Source of the DNA: Gammaproteobacteria bacterium
Lineage (GTDB): Bacteria > Pseudomonadota > Gammaproteobacteria > Chromatiales > Chromatiaceae
Reading direction: 5' to 3'
Length of the DNA: 8,763 bases
NCBI GenBank assembly: GCA_024644505.1
Contig: JAHEHQ010000094.1
Coordinates: 1-8,763, forward strand
In this document: in pieces, positions 6,403 to 8,763 of the stretch
Layout of the letters: every line of letters starts with the position of its first letter
Numbering within the stretch: position 1 is the stretch's first letter
Notes under the pieces: model-generated
Seen by the model: the letters and a program-made list of their open reading frames with translations, nothing else
Told to the model about the DNA's origin: nothing
Databases searched by the model: none
Translations under genes and position numbers: made by a program

Positions 6403-7472
6403 ATCCGCTCCTCGCAACGAACCAGGATCTCCGCTTCAACCCCGGGCCGGAGTGAGATCTTTCGACGCACGTCTCGAAATCCCTCCCGATAGCCGACGAC
6501 GGTGTAGTTGCCGGGACGCAGCTCGATCTCATGCTGCAGAAAACGTCCCAGTCGACCGACCCGGTGGATGGTAACCTCCGTCTGGTCATCGGAACGGATG
6601 CGCAGTGTCACGGGGCGTACCGACGCCTCCAGCAGGTCCGCAAGCCTGTCGCGGTCGGCGCTGAGCCTGGGCCCGGGATTCGGGAACCGCTCGAGATGCT
6701 CCAGCAACAGCCGGGCATTGGCACGGGGCTGATCCGCCTGCAGACGCCCCGGATCACCCAGATAGTGATCGAGTTTTTTCCGGAGTTCCAGACGCTCCCC
6801 GGCCCGCCGCTTCCCCTCGCTGGCGAAGGAGGCATCGGGGGCCAGTCTGATTGCCCGTGTGTAAATGGCGATGGCCTGCTGCCAGTCTTCCCGGGCCTCC
6901 GCACCGCGGCCCTGGCGCGCGAGGCGCTGCAGTTCCCGCTCTTTTTTCGCGGATTCAAGGCGCCTCCCCGCATCCCCCAGCACGGGAGCACCGGGATTCA
7001 GCTCACGGGCCTTTGCCAACGCCCTGTCCGCTTGCACCAACTCCCCTGCCTTGAGTGCGGTCAGAAAGCCTGTCATGGCGTCGCGAAATTCAGCCTCACG
7101 GGCGGCGGCCTCCGAAACCGCTTCGTGGCTGTCACCGACCGGGGAATCACCCCGTGGCGAGATCCCTGCAATCTCGGCGATTTCTGCTGTTTCCGTAGTT
7201 TCTACTTTTTCTACTGTTCCTGCCGTTCCTGCCGTTCCTGCTGTTTCTACTGTTTCTGCCGTTTCCGCCGTTTCCGCCGTTTCCGCCGTTTCCGCCGTTT
7301 CCGCGGCATGATCGGATTTTTCCGCTACCGAAGGCAACAAAACCACGACACCCAGGGCGATGAGCAAAAGTGCCGCGCAGGCAGGCCAGAACCAGGCCGG
7401 TATCGATCGGGAGCCCCGATTGTCTCCGATGCCGGCACGCGGGCCCGGCGGTGTCAGCCTGGGGGAATTCAT
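6399..7472 (-). CDS. Single-pass membrane protein with ETA repeat, TPR-like region and PEGA-like C-terminus
   Basis: 357 residues from an ATG 23 bases after the lipoprotein stop; no good ribosome site is seen. Layout: a polar N-terminus (1-25), a membrane helix (about 26-49), 16 consecutive three-residue units of the type A-E-T (57-104), a linker, an alpha-helical region (about 120-285) with TPR-like pieces such as DWQQAIAIYTRAIRLAPDA (196-214), and a beta-rich end (about 286-353) with ELRPGNYTVVGYREGFRD that resembles a PEGA domain. The helix and what follows place the bulk in the periplasm if the N-terminus is inside. The C-terminal PEGA-like unit and the four-base overlap with the next gene suggest that it works with the FHA/PEGA/FGE-like protein. 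I know no gene name. The repeat could have been copied or lost in nine-base steps without breaking the frame. Confidence 0.85.
   Translation of the reverse strand: MNSPRLTPPGPRAGIGDNRGSRSIPAWFWPACAALLLIALGVVVLLPSVAEKSDHAAETAETAETAETAETAETVETAGTAGTAGTVEKVETTETAEIAEIAGISPRGDSPVGDSHEAVSEAAAREAEFRDAMTGFLTALKAGELVQADRALAKARELNPGAPVLGDAGRRLESAKKERELQRLARQGRGAEAREDWQQAIAIYTRAIRLAPDASFASEGKRRAGERLELRKKLDHYLGDPGRLQADQPRANARLLLEHLERFPNPGPRLSADRDRLADLLEASVRPVTLRIRSDDQTEVTIHRVGRLGRFLQHEIELRPGNYTVVGYREGFRDVRRKISLRPGVEAEILVRCEERI
6408..6413 (-). promoter_or_regulatory. Ribosome binding site of the FHA/PEGA/FGE-like gene (TTG start)
   Basis: GAGGAG on the minus strand, five bases before the TTG at 6402, lying inside the last codons of the upstream gene. 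It moves the start five codons downstream of the first possible TTG (6417) and gives a TTGA stop/start overlap. Confidence 0.75.
7161..7304 (-). repeat. Nine-base tandem repeat, 16 units, coding for A-E-T-type triplets
   Basis: On the coding strand the unit is GCGGAAACG. Five copies are identical (7260-7304); the other eleven diverge steadily toward the 3' side, giving six AET, then VET, three AGT, VEK, VET, TET, two AEI and AGI. The gradient from perfect to decayed copies suggests recent expansion at one end. The array lies in frame just after the membrane helix of its protein, so changes in copy number would lengthen or shorten a periplasmic spacer by three residues at a time. Confidence 0.9.
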
Positions 7473-7495
7473 GGCGTCGTCGGGAATAGTGTCAA

Positions 7496-8704
7496 TCAGG
7501 GTATGGAACGGTCGGTGAGCCCGGTCTCGGACAGATATATCCGATGCAGCAGATCACGCCACTTGGCGTACTGGGTCTCAACGGATCCCGTCAGCTGGTG
7601 GGTCTCGTCATCCACTTCCACCACCATGGGGTTGGCCTCCGACTCAAAGGAGTCCCCAAGTTCCTGCATGGCATCGACGTGAATCTGTTTCTCACTGTCT
7701 TTGTCGAATCCACTCTTGGCGACCATCAAACCACCCAGCAGCATCGCCTGGCTCAGCGTACTGGTATTGATCTCCGAGTTATGGTTGTTGGACATGCCGA
7801 GCGCGATAGCCCCCACTATCGCCCCGATGCCGAGTACCTTCCGCGTCATGGCCTCCCTTTCCACTTCTCGCAGGTATTCAATCTCCTCCTGATTGTAACG
7901 GCGCCAGTTGCCGTAGGGTTCCCTCAGGTTCCGGTAGTAGTCATCGTAATGATCGTTGATGGTGTCAATAAAGAGGTAATCCCGCTCACGGATGGTAAGC
8001 ACACGCTGCATCATTGGGTCGTCCCGGGCAGGCAGGCGCCTGACGGATTGCCTGCCGTTTTCGGATTGCAGATAATCCTCGAAAGGACGGGGTGCCAGAT
8101 CGGCGGCAAACTTCAGTTCGGCCACTCTTCGTATCGAGTCCAGTTCCCCGGCAGACAGCCTCTGTTTGATTTTGGCCAGGTCGTTGGCAATCCTGTTATA
8201 GGTGTCCTGAAAGGCATCATAGTTGCCCTGGCTGGTATCGCGATAACCTGCGGGATCCGCCACACCCTGGTAGGTCTTGTCCAGCCACTGCTGTCCGGTA
8301 CTGTCCCGGGCCACAATCTGCAGCGTCAGCAGCTCTCCATCGGAAGCCAGTATCTTCCCCGAGACGATCAGTTCCCCGCCCAGCGAATTCTCAGGCACGA
8401 CCCGGACCGCCCCCCAGTGGCCGGTGCGCTGCAGGGTCTTCTTGAGCTGCACCGGGATGAAGCGGGATTCCGCTTTGCGGATTTCCGGGCTGATGCCCAC
8501 TTTCTTGTCGCGCTCCTGATCCACCTTGCCCGGATCGAACACCTCGATCCAGACGTCCAGCAGTTCCCGCTCCGACAGACTCTCTGCGGGGTACTGTATG
8601 GCAACCGGGCCCTGTTTTTGCGGACGCTGCCCCATGGTGCCGCAGCCGCCTATCAGAAGGCTCAACGACAGCAAAAATAAGATGCGCAACCTCCAACCGA
8701 CCAT
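7496..8704 (-). CDS. Outer-membrane-type lipoprotein, unknown function
   Basis: 402 residues from the ATG at 8704. This start gives a textbook 21-residue lipoprotein signal ending in LLIGGC (Cys21) and lies seven bases after a TAG of the upstream gene. The longer ATG at 8746 would overlap that gene by 35 bases and add a 14-residue basic extension. Gly22 follows the cysteine, not Asp, so transport to the outer membrane is expected. Residues about 35-150 (WIEVFDPG, then PVQLKKTLQRTGHWGAVRVV, then GELIVSGKILASDGELLTLQ) look like the alpha/beta fold of TolB-N/CsgG/LpoB-like domains; this is inference from pattern. The middle is charged and helical. Residues 290-304 form a glycine-rich hydrophobic stretch with one GxxxG, flanked by a second apolar piece (AMLLGGLMVAKSG), unusual in a soluble lipoprotein. 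The C-terminus (TGSVETQYAKWRDLLHRIY) is helical. It leads the visible envelope genes and may be the outer-membrane anchor. Confidence 0.87.
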   Translation of the reverse strand: MVGWRLRILFLLSLSLLIGGCGTMGQRPQKQGPVAIQYPAESLSERELLDVWIEVFDPGKVDQERDKKVGISPEIRKAESRFIPVQLKKTLQRTGHWGAVRVVPENSLGGELIVSGKILASDGELLTLQIVARDSTGQQWLDKTYQGVADPAGYRDTSQGNYDAFQDTYNRIANDLAKIKQRLSAGELDSIRRVAELKFAADLAPRPFEDYLQSENGRQSVRRLPARDDPMMQRVLTIRERDYLFIDTINDHYDDYYRNLREPYGNWRRYNQEEIEYLREVEREAMTRKVLGIGAIVGAIALGMSNNHNSEINTSTLSQAMLLGGLMVAKSGFDKDSEKQIHVDAMQELGDSFESEANPMVVEVDDETHQLTGSVETQYAKWRDLLHRIYLSETGLTDRSIP

Positions 8705-8711
8705 GATTGCT

Positions 8712-8763
8712 CTAGCGCGCCGAAGCCTTGTAACGGCGATACTCATCCCACAACTTCTCCTTC
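8712..8763 (-). CDS. C-terminal end of an upstream gene (16 codons visible)
   Basis: Reading down from 8762, an open frame gives KEKLWDEYRRYKASAR and ends in a TAG at 8712-8714. The composition (amphipathic, charged, ending in basic residues) looks like a real helical C-terminus rather than noise. The stop sits seven bases before the lipoprotein ATG, a spacing typical of co-transcribed genes. The frame is different from the N-terminal extension of the lipoprotein frame, so both cannot be used without overlap. With only 16 codons the product cannot be named. Confidence 0.55.
   Translation of the reverse strand, partial: KEKLWDEYRRYKASAR

Noticed and set aside
7161..7304. CRISPR-like array
   Set aside because: Units are nine bases, contiguous and coding; there are no spacers.
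7490..7495. Perfect TTGACA on the minus strand between the lipoprotein and the ETA-repeat gene
   Set aside because: The hexamer 17 bases downstream is ATGAAT at the start codon itself, a poor -10 box that would start transcription inside the gene. Probably chance.
2346..8680. Long plus-strand open frames, such as 5320-6138, 6531-7682 and 7544-8680
   Set aside because: They lie opposite well-supported genes, have no recognisable domains and show low-complexity or Arg/Gln/Pro-rich sequence typical of antisense frames in GC-rich DNA.

Overview
This GC-rich window carries one block of genes that all read on the minus strand, so transcription runs from high to low coordinates. I see no convincing plus-strand gene, no RNA gene, no mobile element and no CRISPR array. 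Lipoprotein and envelope-type genes, GAGGAG-type ribosome sites, frequent GTG/TTG starts and 4-base stop/start overlaps suggest a Gram-negative proteobacterium. A gammaproteobacterium is my guess from the look of the proteins, not something the sequence proves.

Layout in order of transcription: (1) the last 16 codons of an unrecognised gene (8763-8712); (2) an outer-membrane-type lipoprotein (8704-7496); (3) a single-pass membrane protein with a 16-unit three-residue repeat, a helical/TPR-like region and a PEGA-like C-terminus (7472-6399); (4) a large single-pass protein with a degenerate FHA-like head, a ladder of four PEGA repeats of about 70 residues and a formylglycine-generating-enzyme (FGE/SUMF1)-like C-terminus without cysteines (6402-4024); (5) a 99-base gap; (6) a dihydrodipicolinate-synthase/N-acetylneuraminate-lyase superfamily enzyme (3924-3001); (7) a small exported protein (2957-2706); (8) a MotA/TolQ/ExbB-type channel subunit (2687-1905); (9) and (10) two tandem paralogues that join a MotB/TolR/ExbD-like N-terminal helix with a membrane aspartate, a long coiled coil and a von Willebrand A (vWA) domain (1887-793, and 796 to beyond base 1).

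Reading of the locus: genes 8-10 look like an ion-driven stator (a TolQ/MotA-like ring plus two different plug/stalk partners) whose usual peptidoglycan-binding tip is replaced by metal-binding-type vWA domains. Genes 2-4 and 7 would supply outer-membrane, periplasmic and inner-membrane-anchored scaffold parts. I cannot match this assembly to a named system, so the idea that it forms one proton- or sodium-powered envelope machine is an inference from domains and gene order. The aldolase-like gene is the odd member and may be a metabolic passenger. The gene at the low end is cut by the window, so the operon continues beyond it.

Several starts are placed differently from the longest open frame (lipoprotein at 8704, FGE-like protein at a TTG at 6402, small exported protein at 2957, aldolase at 3924), on ribosome-site, signal-peptide and overlap grounds given in each entry.
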